Shown piece after piece: positions 45,001 through 52,634 of a DNA stretch of 64,000 bases; the stretch's first letter is position 1; each line of letters starts with the position of its first letter. The position numbers were made by a program, and so were the translations under genes. Source of the stretch: Chitinophaga nivalis (lineage in GTDB: Bacteria; Bacteroidota; Bacteroidia; Chitinophagales; Chitinophagaceae); contig NZ_JAPDNR010000001.1 of NCBI RefSeq assembly GCF_025989125.1, positions 1,594,301 through 1,658,300 on the forward strand. Direction: 5' to 3'. Below the pieces are notes generated by a model, which ran no database searches, was not told the DNA's origin, and saw only the letters and a program-made list of their open reading frames with translations.

Positions 45001-45131
45001 CGATCAATGGACAGCTAACGGCAGGCGCCTATACGAAAACAATTTCCACTGCCAATATTCCCGCCGGTATTTATGTGATAAAACTGGTACATAACGGTAA
45101 AGCAGTGACTAAAAAATTAATCAAAGAATAA
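42003..45131 (+). CDS. Multidomain PQQ-type sugar dehydrogenase with Ig, discoidin and T9SS domains
   Basis: 1042 residues. Signal peptide to about 25; soluble aldose sugar dehydrogenase-like propeller (about 30-365: VNGLSSPTALAFLPDGRILV, GGERGLLGIAVDPDF, GLRNPFTTSVDPVSGKFYI); Ig-like domain (370-452, with PAPTYQWRKNG); a PKD-like/beta region (455-640); a DNRLRE/CBM-like domain (about 646-815); discoidin (about 822-945); and a T9SS sorting tail (about 960-1042, LHVFPNPVGEQFTLQY). It should oxidise sugars or aldoses outside the cell. It is 10 bases upstream of the PL6-GH5 gene, with which it shares its last two domains. Propeller family is sure; substrate and PQQ use are inferred. Confidence 0.9.
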   Translation: MKKSYATIGLLLPLLWLLLPMTLLAQSLPANFQRVQVVNGLSSPTALAFLPDGRILVAEQGGKLRIIKNGSLLSTPVLTVSTTSGGERGLLGIAVDPDFNNNRNIYIYYTHTTGPHNRVSRYTLTGDVAGSETPILDLPNLGALFHNGGGLIFGKDGKLYVSVGDNKLGDNSQDLDSYLGKILRINTDGSVPAGNPFSGGAVRSRVWAYGLRNPFTTSVDPVSGKFYINEVGDAKWEEIDDATASGRNFGWPAQEGLCSGSCSGITNPIHYYRINRTASPPDGEGCSINGGTFFNGAISNYPAAYNGKYFFLDYCGGWINYLNPARTSFATGLGGGLVYIKQGLDGNLYYLSRNSSALFKVIYTGTQAPAISTQPQSIAVPQGQTATFNVIATANPAPTYQWRKNGSNISGATAATYAKANVQYADSGLYSVVVTNSAGSVTSNNARLTVTSPNNLPVATITAPVNNGKFRAGDVITYAGTGTDAEDGTLPASAFRWWVDFHHANHIHPGPQLRDSVKNGTFTISAEGHTETDIWYRIYLAVKDSRGEWDTSYVELFPVTSRLTLATQPAGLQLKLNSVPITTPDTQEGLSGMVRPLEAPSPQVLNGTTYIFDRWAHGGNRVQSITVGDQDTTFLAYFKAGQPAQDLTPVQDAYVRDGSNAAIKHGVTDSAFLITKVSPAGQLNNAREAYLTFELDTTDIRGVSSAVLQLYGNVDGTAAPTVPVSVYPVSNTTWSETAITWNNKPASGTTALATTTINNGSAVYYSWDITSYVKSERALGHKLISLVLKSQQAHDPRIFFNSKEAGANVPKLRIIPDSGVAPACIPATASGDDGNVAANAIDGDLNTRWSASGNPQWLKLCLGNTATVNGIQIAFFKGDARRALFDIQTSTDDNNWNTVATGLQSSGTSVNFENFSFNAVTSKYIRIVGHGNNVNDWNSYAEVKVNTTGNAPAVKTTAPVTLHVFPNPVGEQFTLQYQLTGNGYTTLGIYDMSGKLVQMPINGQLTAGAYTKTISTANIPAGIYVIKLVHNGKAVTKKLIKE
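44465..44850 (+). repeat. Discoidin module, first copy
   Basis: Codes for a discoidin domain with DGNVAANAIDGDLNTRWSA and IAFFKGDAR. The same module, with long runs of matching bases, recurs at 47610-47985 in the next gene; both are followed by T9SS tails. Confidence 0.8.
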
Positions 45132-45141
45132 ACGAATATCT

Positions 45142-48100
45142 ATGCAGTTAAAACAGCTTATACAAACAGCAGGGTTATTCATCGGTGGCTTGTGTGTACA
45201 GGGATCTGTACTGGCAACAGACCGCTTGGTAACAACCGCGGCGCAGCTGAATACCGCTATCGGTGCAGCCAAACCCGGCGATAATATTATCCTTAAAAAT
45301 GGCACCTGGAAAGATGTGACCATTGACCTGAGCGCTTCCGGAACCGCGGCGGCACTGATTACCCTGAAAGCGGAAACACCGGGTGGCGTCACCATCTCCG
45401 GTGCTTCTACCCTCACTATTTCCGGCAGCTACACTGTGGTAAGCGGATTACGCTGGACCAATGGTAAAATAGATGCCAACATCATCACCATCAAAGGCAG
45501 CTATAACCGCGTGACCCAATGTGCGATGGTCAATTACAACGCCGGTAAAAAATGGATTGTGCTGGATGGATTTAAACTACGGGTAGATCATAACCGTTTT
45601 GAAGGAAAAAATACCGCCGATCCTACCATGCAGGTAGAAGTGAGAGATAAAAATGCGGATTATCACCTGGTAGATCACAATCACTTCGCTAAGCGCCCGG
45701 AGCTGGGCGCCAACGGTGGAGAAACGATCCGCACCGGCTACAGTGGTCAGATGGACAATATCTCCCGGACGATTTTTGAATACAATTTGTTTGAAGAGTG
45801 TGACGGAGAAAATGAAATCGTATCCAACAAATCCAGTGAAAACCTGTATCGCTTTAATACTTTCCGGAAGTCCAAAGGGCAGTTCTGTTTCCGGCATGGC
45901 GACCGCAATGTGCTGTACAGTAATTTTTTCCTGGGAGAAGGGAAAGCCGGCACCGGTGGTGTGCGGGTGATCGGATCGAAGAATTATATCGTGAATAACT
46001 ATTTCTCCGGATTGGATGCCGCCAACACCACCGGGGATGCCGTGATCATCCTGCAACGGGGCGAATCCTATCCTGCAGGAGAAGTACGTTTCAATCCGAA
46101 GATAGATAGTTGTGTGATCGCCTATAATACCATCAGAGATTACTCCAGTGGTAAAGCGATAGACCTGAATAATGGCGGCAGGCCGTTAGCGCCTGCCGGG
46201 GTGGTTGTAGCTAACAACCTGGTAAAAAGCAATGGTACCAACGTAGCCAATAATCTCACCGGTGACGAAGACTGGCGGGGTAATATTTTCACCGGTCCTC
46301 TGGGTATCAGCAATCCCGGTGGTATCGACGTGAAAGATCCGCAGCTCACCGCTGCCAGCTGGCGATTGGCCGCTAACAGTGTGGCAATAGATTCCGGTAA
46401 AGGTGGCTGGGGCGGCATTCGTGCTATCAGTGGACTGGATGTGGATACACAGGTAGCCTGGGATATAGAAGGCCATCCGAGAGTAGGACGTAAAGATGTA
46501 GGCTGTGATGAATATGGTACCGGTGCTGCTACGAACCGGCCATTGGATCCCGCGGATGTAGGCCCTTCTTATCTGGGCGGCCCGGCAGCAGCAGATGAGG
46601 TGACTGCCATCACGCTTGCACCCTCTGTGATTGCCGCTGCACCTGCCAATTCACCGGTAGCCCGCAACGGCCAGCTGAAAGTAATCGGATTGAAACTGTG
46701 CAATCAGTATGGCCAGCCCATTCAGCTGCGTGGTATGAGTACCCATGGTATACAATGGCATGGCTGGGGTAAGAGCTTAACAGCAGCCTCTCTTGATACC
46801 CTTGCCTATGGCTGGGGAGCGGATGTGTTGAGAATCTCCCTGTATGTGGATGAAGATGGGTATGAAACAGATCCTGCGGGTTTCACCGCGCAGGCGAGCA
46901 AACTGATAGAAGAAGCCAGCAACCGGGGCATGTATGTGCTGGTAGACTGGCATCATTTGAAGAAGGGAGATCCGAATACGCAGTTGAGTATGGCTAAAAC
47001 TTACTTCACGGCCATTGCCAACGCTCACAAGAACCGGAATAATATCTTCTATGATATCTGTAATGAACCCAACAAGGTAGCCTGGGCGAGGATCAAAACA
47101 TACGCAGATCAGATCATTCCGGTTATCCGCGCGATTGATAACGATGCTGTGATTCTCATTGGTACACATGCCTGGTCTTCTTTCGGCGTTTCTGACGGCC
47201 GGTCCGCCCAGGATATTGTGAATAATCCGGTGAATTTCCCCAACATCATGTATAACTTCCATTTCTATGCGAAGGACCATCAGACTAATTATCTGAATGA
47301 ACTGGATTGGGCATCAGACCGTTTTCCTGTGTTTGTAACGGAATTTGGTACCCAGGAAGCTTCCGGAGATGGGCCGAATGATTTTACCATGTCGCAGAAG
47401 TATATTGACCTGATGCGGCGTAAAAAAATAAGCTGGACGAACTGGAACTATTCCAGAGATCCGCTTACAGGTGCCGTGTGGAATCATACTACGACCAGTG
47501 ATGGCAGCGGCCCCTGGAAAGTGGCTAACCTGAAACCGGCCGGTGTGTGGATCAGGGATAAAATCATGAATCCGGCGGATGAATTTCCGACAGATACTAC
47601 TACCACCCCAGCATGTGTACCGGCAAAAGCCAGCAGCGATGATGGTAATGTGGCTGCCAACGCGATAGACGGCGACCTGAATACCCGCTGGTCTGCTACC
47701 GGTACCAACGAATGGATTCAGTTGTGCCTGAACAGCGCTACCCGCATCACTGGTGTGGAAATCGCCTTCTTCAAAGGCGACGCCCGTAAGGCCAAATTTG
47801 ATATCCAGGTAGGCAATGATGGTACCAACTGGACCAATGTAGCCACTAACCTGCAAAGCAGCGGTAGCTCCCTGAACTTTGAGTCTTTTACGTTTAATGC
47901 AGTAACGGCGAAGTATATACGTATTCTGGGCCATGGCAATAACGTGAATGAATGGAACAGCTATACGGAAATAAAGGTGAAAACCGGTGTGGCCATTACT
48001 GCCGCTATGATGCCGGAAGAACAAGCCACCACCAAAGCAGCAACGCCGGTGGTATTTACGGTATTCCCGAATCCTTCTGTGAGTCGGTTTACCATTCAGT

Positions 48101-48300
48101 TTAACTTACCACAGGCAGGATATACTACTTTGGGCGTATATGACCTGAATGGCAAATTAACAGGTGAACTGATTCATGAACAGTTACCGGCTGGAAACCA
48201 TAGCCGTAACTATGAAGCGGCACAATTGCCGGCAGGTATTTATGTACTCAAGCTGGTACATAACGGCCGCGTGGCCGTGCAGAAAATATACAAGCAATAG
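45142..48300 (+). CDS. PL6 polysaccharide lyase fused to GH5 endoglucanase, with discoidin and T9SS tail
   Basis: 1052 residues. Signal peptide to about 25; PL6 chondroitinase B/alginate lyase-like right-handed helix (about 26-455), with VDHNHFAKRPELGANGGETI, FRHGDRNVLYSNFFLGEG and GGVRVIGSKNYIVNNYFSG; linker; GH5 barrel (about 503-808) with acid/base E642 in CNEPN and nucleophile E734 in VTEFGTQ; discoidin domain (about 825-945); T9SS tail (about 970-1052). The combination should cleave uronic-acid polymers and beta-glucans at the cell surface. It directly follows the sugar-dehydrogenase gene, so both are probably cotranscribed and exported by T9SS. Confidence 0.92.
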   Translation: MQLKQLIQTAGLFIGGLCVQGSVLATDRLVTTAAQLNTAIGAAKPGDNIILKNGTWKDVTIDLSASGTAAALITLKAETPGGVTISGASTLTISGSYTVVSGLRWTNGKIDANIITIKGSYNRVTQCAMVNYNAGKKWIVLDGFKLRVDHNRFEGKNTADPTMQVEVRDKNADYHLVDHNHFAKRPELGANGGETIRTGYSGQMDNISRTIFEYNLFEECDGENEIVSNKSSENLYRFNTFRKSKGQFCFRHGDRNVLYSNFFLGEGKAGTGGVRVIGSKNYIVNNYFSGLDAANTTGDAVIILQRGESYPAGEVRFNPKIDSCVIAYNTIRDYSSGKAIDLNNGGRPLAPAGVVVANNLVKSNGTNVANNLTGDEDWRGNIFTGPLGISNPGGIDVKDPQLTAASWRLAANSVAIDSGKGGWGGIRAISGLDVDTQVAWDIEGHPRVGRKDVGCDEYGTGAATNRPLDPADVGPSYLGGPAAADEVTAITLAPSVIAAAPANSPVARNGQLKVIGLKLCNQYGQPIQLRGMSTHGIQWHGWGKSLTAASLDTLAYGWGADVLRISLYVDEDGYETDPAGFTAQASKLIEEASNRGMYVLVDWHHLKKGDPNTQLSMAKTYFTAIANAHKNRNNIFYDICNEPNKVAWARIKTYADQIIPVIRAIDNDAVILIGTHAWSSFGVSDGRSAQDIVNNPVNFPNIMYNFHFYAKDHQTNYLNELDWASDRFPVFVTEFGTQEASGDGPNDFTMSQKYIDLMRRKKISWTNWNYSRDPLTGAVWNHTTTSDGSGPWKVANLKPAGVWIRDKIMNPADEFPTDTTTTPACVPAKASSDDGNVAANAIDGDLNTRWSATGTNEWIQLCLNSATRITGVEIAFFKGDARKAKFDIQVGNDGTNWTNVATNLQSSGSSLNFESFTFNAVTAKYIRILGHGNNVNEWNSYTEIKVKTGVAITAAMMPEEQATTKAATPVVFTVFPNPSVSRFTIQFNLPQAGYTTLGVYDLNGKLTGELIHEQLPAGNHSRNYEAAQLPAGIYVLKLVHNGRVAVQKIYKQ
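47610..47985 (+). repeat. Discoidin module, second copy
   Basis: Second copy of the 44465-44850 module: the same DGNVAANAIDGDLNTRWSA and IAFFKGDAR blocks at equal spacing, with many identical codons, indicating domain duplication or conversion between neighbouring genes. Confidence 0.8.
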
Positions 48301-48320
48301 ACTGGCTGAATAAGTAAAAT

Positions 48321-48359
48321 AAAACGCCCCTTTTGCATATATCGCAAAAGGGGCGTTTT
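48321..48359. terminator. Bidirectional terminator between PL6-GH5 and mqo
   Basis: Perfect 16-bp stem AAAACGCCCCTTTTGC (48321-48336) with its complement (48344-48359), 7-base loop. The A and T tracts at its ends serve both convergent genes. Confidence 0.93.
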
Positions 48360-48376
48360 TATGAAATGTTATAGCA

Positions 48377-49891
48377 CTATACGGTTTCCATTTCTCTCAG
48401 TTCCAGGACGTCGGTAGTCCAGGTACGCAGCTGATTACACAGCTGTGGGTTGTTGAGCAGGGATTGACCGTAGGAAGGAATCATTTTTTTCAGCTTGATC
48501 TGCCATGCTTCTGTATCGATCTGATCTTTGAAGCAACGTTTCAACAGATTGAGCATAATGGATACGGCAGTAGAAGCACCCGGGGAGGCGCCCAGCAAGG
48601 CTGCAATGGAGCCATCTGCCGCACTCACCACTTCTGTACCGAATTCCAGGATACCGCCGTGTTCAGGATCTTTTTTAATAACCTGTACGCGTTGTCCGGC
48701 AATTTCCAGTTCCCAGTCTTCCATTTTTGCTTCCGGGAAATATTCACGCAGTGCTTCCAGCCTGTCCTGTGGCTTTTGGCGTACCTGAGCAATCAGGTAT
48801 TTGGTCAGCGGAATATTATCGAGGCCGGCAGACACCATCGGGTGGATGTTATTCAGCTTGATGGATAAAGGAAGATCGAATACAGAGCCGTTCTTGAGGA
48901 ATTTGGTGGAGAAGCCCGCGTATGGTCCGAAGAGCAGGGCTCTTTGGCCATCGATCATGCGGGTATCGAGGTGTGGTACAGACATCGGAGGCGCGCCTAC
49001 AGATGCTTTACCATATACTTTGGCTTCATGTTTTGCGATGATTTCCGGATTGTTGCAACGCAGCCATTGTCCGCTAACGGGGAAACCGCCGAAGCCTTTT
49101 CCTTCCGGAATACCGGATTTCTCCAGCAGGGGCAGGGAGCCGCCGCCGGCGCCAATGAATACGAATTTTGCGTTTACCGTTTGTTTGTCTCCGTTTTCAC
49201 GGTTCTTTACCTTGATCTGCCAGCTGCCATCGGCTTCTTTTTGCAGATCACGTACATCATGGTTGAAATGCAGGGAAACGCCCTCCATTTGTGCCAGGTG
49301 ATCGAACAGGGCGCGGCTTAATGCGCCGAAGTTTACATCCGTACCCAGCTCCATGTGTGTAGCTGCTACTTTCTGTCCTGGTTCCCGGCCGTCCATGACA
49401 AGCGGCATCCAGGCTTTCAGTTGTTCAGGGTCTTCTGAATATTCCATCCCTTTAAAAAGATGACACTGTTGCAGCGCCTGATATCTTTTTTTGAGATAAT
49501 CCACATTCTCTTCTCCCCAAACAAAGCTCATATGAGGAATACTTTGTATGAATTTATGCGGATCGGAAACAACATTGTTCTCTACCAGGTAAGACCAGAA
49601 CTGACGGGAGACTTCGAATTGTTCTGCGATGTTTACTGCTTTTTTGATATCTACTGATCCGTCCTGCTTTTGGGGGGTGTAATTGAGCTCACAAAATGCG
49701 GAGTGGCCGGTACCTGCATTGTTCCATGCATCGGAACTTTCTGCAGCCGCTACATCCAGTCTTTCATATACTGCTATCGTGAGCGCGGGGTCGAGCTCTT
49801 TCAGGAGGGTCCCCAGTGTGGCGCTCATTATACCAGCGCCAATTAATACAACATCCGGACCTGTTTCAGACGTACTCTTGCTTCTAAACAT
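48377..49891 (-). CDS. mqo: Malate:quinone oxidoreductase
   Basis: 504 residues. The FAD-binding start is PDVVLIGAGIMSATLGTLLK, followed by the conserved SSDAWNNAGTGHSAFCELNY. Later motifs are FVFIGAGGGSLPLLEKSGIPE and GRFSVSGQW-like FGGFPVSGQWLRC, and GASPGASTAVSIMLNLL near the end. It oxidises malate to oxaloacetate and feeds electrons to the quinone pool at the membrane, replacing or aiding NAD malate dehydrogenase. It stands alone, leftward. Confidence 0.97.
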   Translation of the reverse strand: MFRSKSTSETGPDVVLIGAGIMSATLGTLLKELDPALTIAVYERLDVAAAESSDAWNNAGTGHSAFCELNYTPQKQDGSVDIKKAVNIAEQFEVSRQFWSYLVENNVVSDPHKFIQSIPHMSFVWGEENVDYLKKRYQALQQCHLFKGMEYSEDPEQLKAWMPLVMDGREPGQKVAATHMELGTDVNFGALSRALFDHLAQMEGVSLHFNHDVRDLQKEADGSWQIKVKNRENGDKQTVNAKFVFIGAGGGSLPLLEKSGIPEGKGFGGFPVSGQWLRCNNPEIIAKHEAKVYGKASVGAPPMSVPHLDTRMIDGQRALLFGPYAGFSTKFLKNGSVFDLPLSIKLNNIHPMVSAGLDNIPLTKYLIAQVRQKPQDRLEALREYFPEAKMEDWELEIAGQRVQVIKKDPEHGGILEFGTEVVSAADGSIAALLGASPGASTAVSIMLNLLKRCFKDQIDTEAWQIKLKKMIPSYGQSLLNNPQLCNQLRTWTTDVLELREMETV

Positions 49892-50139
49892 AACCCATTT
49901 TTATTCGAGGTGCGAAGTTACAATCAAATCATTTAAGGGATGGCATAAAATGACAGATTACGTGACAATTAACAAACTATTTACAATTCTTTCTGAATAA
50001 ATTGAAAGTTGCATACCTGGATAATCGGCCCGGGAAAACCAACACAGACTTTATGTTTCTGTTAATTAATCCGGTTAATACTGCTATAGTGGCGCAGTGT
50101 AGCTTACTTTTATCGCTTTAAAATTTGTAACTTAATCAG

Positions 50140-50961
50140 ATGAACAGAAGAGATTTTTTAAGAGGCGTATCAGCAGCTGTGGTGATACAAGCCTGTGGAA
50201 AAATAGTGACGGCCGCCACCCGGCAGCATCTCAGCCGCGAGACGGTTTTCCGCTTTGTCGTGGCCTCAGACTGGCATTACGGGCAACCTGGTACGGATGC
50301 TACGCAATTTTATCATGATCTGCAAAAAGCATTTGCGGCTTACCAGGCACAATACCCCTGTGAGTTTTTTGTGCTGAACGGAGATGTGATTCACAATGAC
50401 CCTGCCTTATTGTTACCTGCTGCTACTTTATTGAAACAATTACACCCACGGCTATACGTAACCCGGGGTAACCACGATATGGTAACACCTGCTGCCTGGG
50501 AACAGGCCTGGGGTTTTCCGCTCTGTCATGATGTGGTGATAAAAGACCAGGTAATTTTACTGGGCGACACCGCCAATGAAAAAGGACAGTACCTGTGTCC
50601 GGATGTCAGCTGGTTTACAGCGAAGCTGGAGCAATATAAATCAGCGTCCAACATCTTTATATTCCTGCATATTACCCCGGTGAAGTGGACCAAAAGCGGC
50701 GTAGATTGTCCCGAATTTCAGGACCTGATCCGGAAATATCCAAATGTGCGGGCCGTCTTTAACGGGCATGATCATGACCAGGATGGTGTAAAGCTGTTGG
50801 ATGATAAAATACCATTCCTGTTTGATGGCCACATGGGTGGTAGCTGGGGTACCGACTACCGGGGTTTCCGGGTGGTGGAGTTAAAGACAGATGGCAGCAT
50901 GGTGTCTTATCTCATGAATCCTTATCATAAGCAGGCAGAAAGGACTTTCGCCAAAGTATAA
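50140..50961 (+). CDS. Exported metallophosphoesterase
   Basis: 273 residues. The N terminus MNRRDFLRGVSAAVVIQAC has a Tat-type RRDFLRG motif, and its Cys could also be a lipid site. The calcineurin-like core shows the metal ligands in VVASDWHYGQ, LNGDVIHND, TRGNHDM, FLHITPV and NGHDHDQDG. It should hydrolyse phosphoesters in the periplasm; the substrate is unknown. It is divergent from mqo and followed by a SUKH-type gene 46 bases on. The 248-base gap before it holds no gene. Confidence 0.9.
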   Translation: MNRRDFLRGVSAAVVIQACGKIVTAATRQHLSRETVFRFVVASDWHYGQPGTDATQFYHDLQKAFAAYQAQYPCEFFVLNGDVIHNDPALLLPAATLLKQLHPRLYVTRGNHDMVTPAAWEQAWGFPLCHDVVIKDQVILLGDTANEKGQYLCPDVSWFTAKLEQYKSASNIFIFLHITPVKWTKSGVDCPEFQDLIRKYPNVRAVFNGHDHDQDGVKLLDDKIPFLFDGHMGGSWGTDYRGFRVVELKTDGSMVSYLMNPYHKQAERTFAKV

Positions 50962-51007
50962 TATTTTTATAGATATATTGGAGGCCGGCAAAACCGATCA
51001 TTACACT

Positions 51008-51649
51008 ATGTTGGAAGAATTAGAAGAACAATATGCATTTAGCTATCCTGCTTTGTACAAACAGTTGAACAAGGATGGAATGCTGGATTGGGGCCAGTTT
51101 GGGCCGGATTGGTATACAACCGTATTTCCGGACATTAAACACACGCCGCCGCTCTTGTTATTTGCCAACGATCTGGAGGTCATGAACCCGGAACAGGTGG
51201 CATTGCTCCTGGAAGACGGATTATTATTTGCTGACCCGGAGCACCAGTTCATCCCTTTCGCCACCAATGGCGCCGGTGACTGGTTTGCTTTTTATTTCAA
51301 TCTGCAGGATGGCGATGATGTGCCGGTGGTACAGGTATGGCATGATGCCAACGAAGCCTGTATCCTGGCGAAAAACCTGCAGGACTTTATTTTTCTGCAA
51401 TTACTCGAAGCAATAACGGATATGGACCCGGATTATCCGGGCTTAATTGAAGACGGGGATTTTGCAGTCAACTGCCGCAACATTTTACAGACACATACGC
51501 CTTATCTCACCGATCGGCAACAAGCCATTGTGGCTGCAGCCTTTGCGAAAGGTAAGCTGAGTGGTGAAGAACTGGACGAGATTGTAGAACAGGAAATGAA
51601 CTTTGAATGGCTGGACAGCAGTTTCCCTTATCAGGTCAATGAAGATTGA
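51008..51649 (+). CDS. SMI1/KNR4 (SUKH) family protein
   Basis: 213 residues from ATG 51008 (MLEELEEQYAFSYPALYKQL); an in-frame TTG at 50978 is less likely. The start is the SUKH pattern: an early helix, FSYPALYKQLNKDGMLDWG, and a later FIPFATNGAGDWFAFYFN with the conserved G-D-W-F core. Many SUKH proteins are immunity proteins for toxins, but standalone versions exist, and no toxin gene is next to this one. It may be cotranscribed with the phosphoesterase. Confidence 0.8.
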   Translation: MLEELEEQYAFSYPALYKQLNKDGMLDWGQFGPDWYTTVFPDIKHTPPLLLFANDLEVMNPEQVALLLEDGLLFADPEHQFIPFATNGAGDWFAFYFNLQDGDDVPVVQVWHDANEACILAKNLQDFIFLQLLEAITDMDPDYPGLIEDGDFAVNCRNILQTHTPYLTDRQQAIVAAAFAKGKLSGEELDEIVEQEMNFEWLDSSFPYQVNED

Positions 51650-51661
51650 CCTGATCGCCAT

Positions 51662-51696
51662 CAGGCATTGAAGCAGCACGGCCGCTTCAATGCCTG
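51662..51696. terminator. Convergent hairpin between the SUKH and AHSA1 genes
   Basis: Perfect 13-bp stem CAGGCATTGAAGC (51662-51674) with GCTTCAATGCCTG (51684-51696), 9-base loop. T runs are weak on both sides, so efficiency is uncertain. Confidence 0.65.
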
Positions 51697-51704
51697 GCAG
51701 GCTA

Positions 51705-52088
51705 CTATTCTTTATAAAAATCAATCAGGGCGCCAAAGTACTGATCATTCCAGCCTTCGGTAATGTCCTCATACGCTTCATCCGGGATGTTGGTATGCTT
51801 CAGCTCTACATCCGTTCCTTTTGGGGAACTGTGCAGTTTGATGGTAACGATGGAAGGCGTTTCTTCATCTTCCCCGAAATACCATTGCTGTACAATTTTT
51901 TTGTCCTGCTCAAATTCCAGGTTTTTACCTACAATGCTCTCTTCCCACAGCGCAAATTCAGAACCGGGTTCTGTAGACATTTCAGCGGCTTCTCCGCTCC
52001 ACAGTTGTATGGTAGCCGGGTTGGTCAGGGCTGCATATACTTCTTCCGGCAGTGCGGGTATGATGAAGTGTTTTTTGTAATCTTTCAT
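51705..52088 (-). CDS. START/AHSA1-like (SRPBCC) protein
   Basis: 127 residues. Starts KKHFIIPALPEEVYAALTNP with the pattern of AHSA1-like SRPBCC proteins, followed by IQLWSGEAAEMSTEPGSEF and KKIVQQWYFGE, and a C-terminal helix (YEDITEGWNDQYFGALIDF). These helix-grip proteins bind hydrophobic ligands or Hsp90-type partners; the ligand here is unknown. TAGCTTTG at 52094-52101 on the minus strand is a promoter element only five bases from the ATG, so the transcript is nearly leaderless. Confidence 0.88.
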   Translation of the reverse strand: MKDYKKHFIIPALPEEVYAALTNPATIQLWSGEAAEMSTEPGSEFALWEESIVGKNLEFEQDKKIVQQWYFGEDEETPSIVTIKLHSSPKGTDVELKHTNIPDEAYEDITEGWNDQYFGALIDFYKE

Positions 52089-52093
52089 GGTTT

Positions 52094-52101
52094 CAAAGCT
52101 A
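52094..52101 (-). promoter_or_regulatory. Minus-7 promoter element for the AHSA1-like gene
   Basis: TAGCTTTG on the minus strand matches TAnnTTTG, five bases from the start codon. A weaker plus-strand TACCTTTT at 52111-52118 could serve the VOC gene at 52134. Confidence 0.5.
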
Positions 52102-52133
52102 ATTATTATTTACCTTTTCTATAAAATGATCTT

Positions 52134-52502
52134 ATGCAATTCACCAAACTGATCCCGAATATTTTTTATTCGGACATAAAAGTAGCCCTGCAGCTTTTTG
52201 TAGATACCCTTGGTTTTGCAGTTGCCTATAGTGATGATAAAGGAGAACAGCCCTTTTATATTATTAAACGGGATACGTTGGTCATCCACCTGATCGAATG
52301 CCGGGAATGGGCTGTCAAAGACCGGCCGGAAATAAGATTGGAAACAGACGATATCCACGCTGCCTTTGCCGCTGTTAATAGCAGCCACCCGGAATTGTTG
52401 CATCCCAATGCCGCCGAAATTACACTGAAGCCCTGGGGCGCCCTGGAATTTGCCCTGAGAGATGCCGAAGAAGTATGTGTGATTGTGCAGCAGCCGGCAT
52501 AA
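52134..52502 (+). CDS. VOC/glyoxalase-like protein
   Basis: 122 residues, VOC fold. Starts KLIPNIFYSDIKVALQLFVD, then DTLGFAVAYSDDKGEQPFYI, DTLVIHLIECREWAVKDRP, and ends in WGALEFALRDAEEVCVIVQQ. The pattern recalls bleomycin-resistance-type VOC proteins that bind small molecules or carry a metal site. The substrate is unknown. It is divergent from the AHSA1-like gene, with 45 bases between the starts. Confidence 0.85.
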   Translation: MQFTKLIPNIFYSDIKVALQLFVDTLGFAVAYSDDKGEQPFYIIKRDTLVIHLIECREWAVKDRPEIRLETDDIHAAFAAVNSSHPELLHPNAAEITLKPWGALEFALRDAEEVCVIVQQPA

Positions 52503-52634
52503 CGCAGGAGCAGTGGTCGGATAACAGGAATATGTGAGCAACGGTGGTGATCATCCCGCAGAAAATGAATATTATTGATCTGGCTTTATAGCCGGAGATA
52601 TCTCCGGCTGATCTGTTTCACCAGAATCCGTAAG

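Noticed and set aside
47314..48024. 236-codon minus-strand frame, and similar long frames at 45577-46056 and 8521-9174
   Set aside because: All are antisense to well-supported genes and show no family pattern.
51008..51649. Polymorphic-toxin immunity gene
   Set aside because: The protein is SUKH-like, but no toxin, Rhs or secretion gene is next to it.
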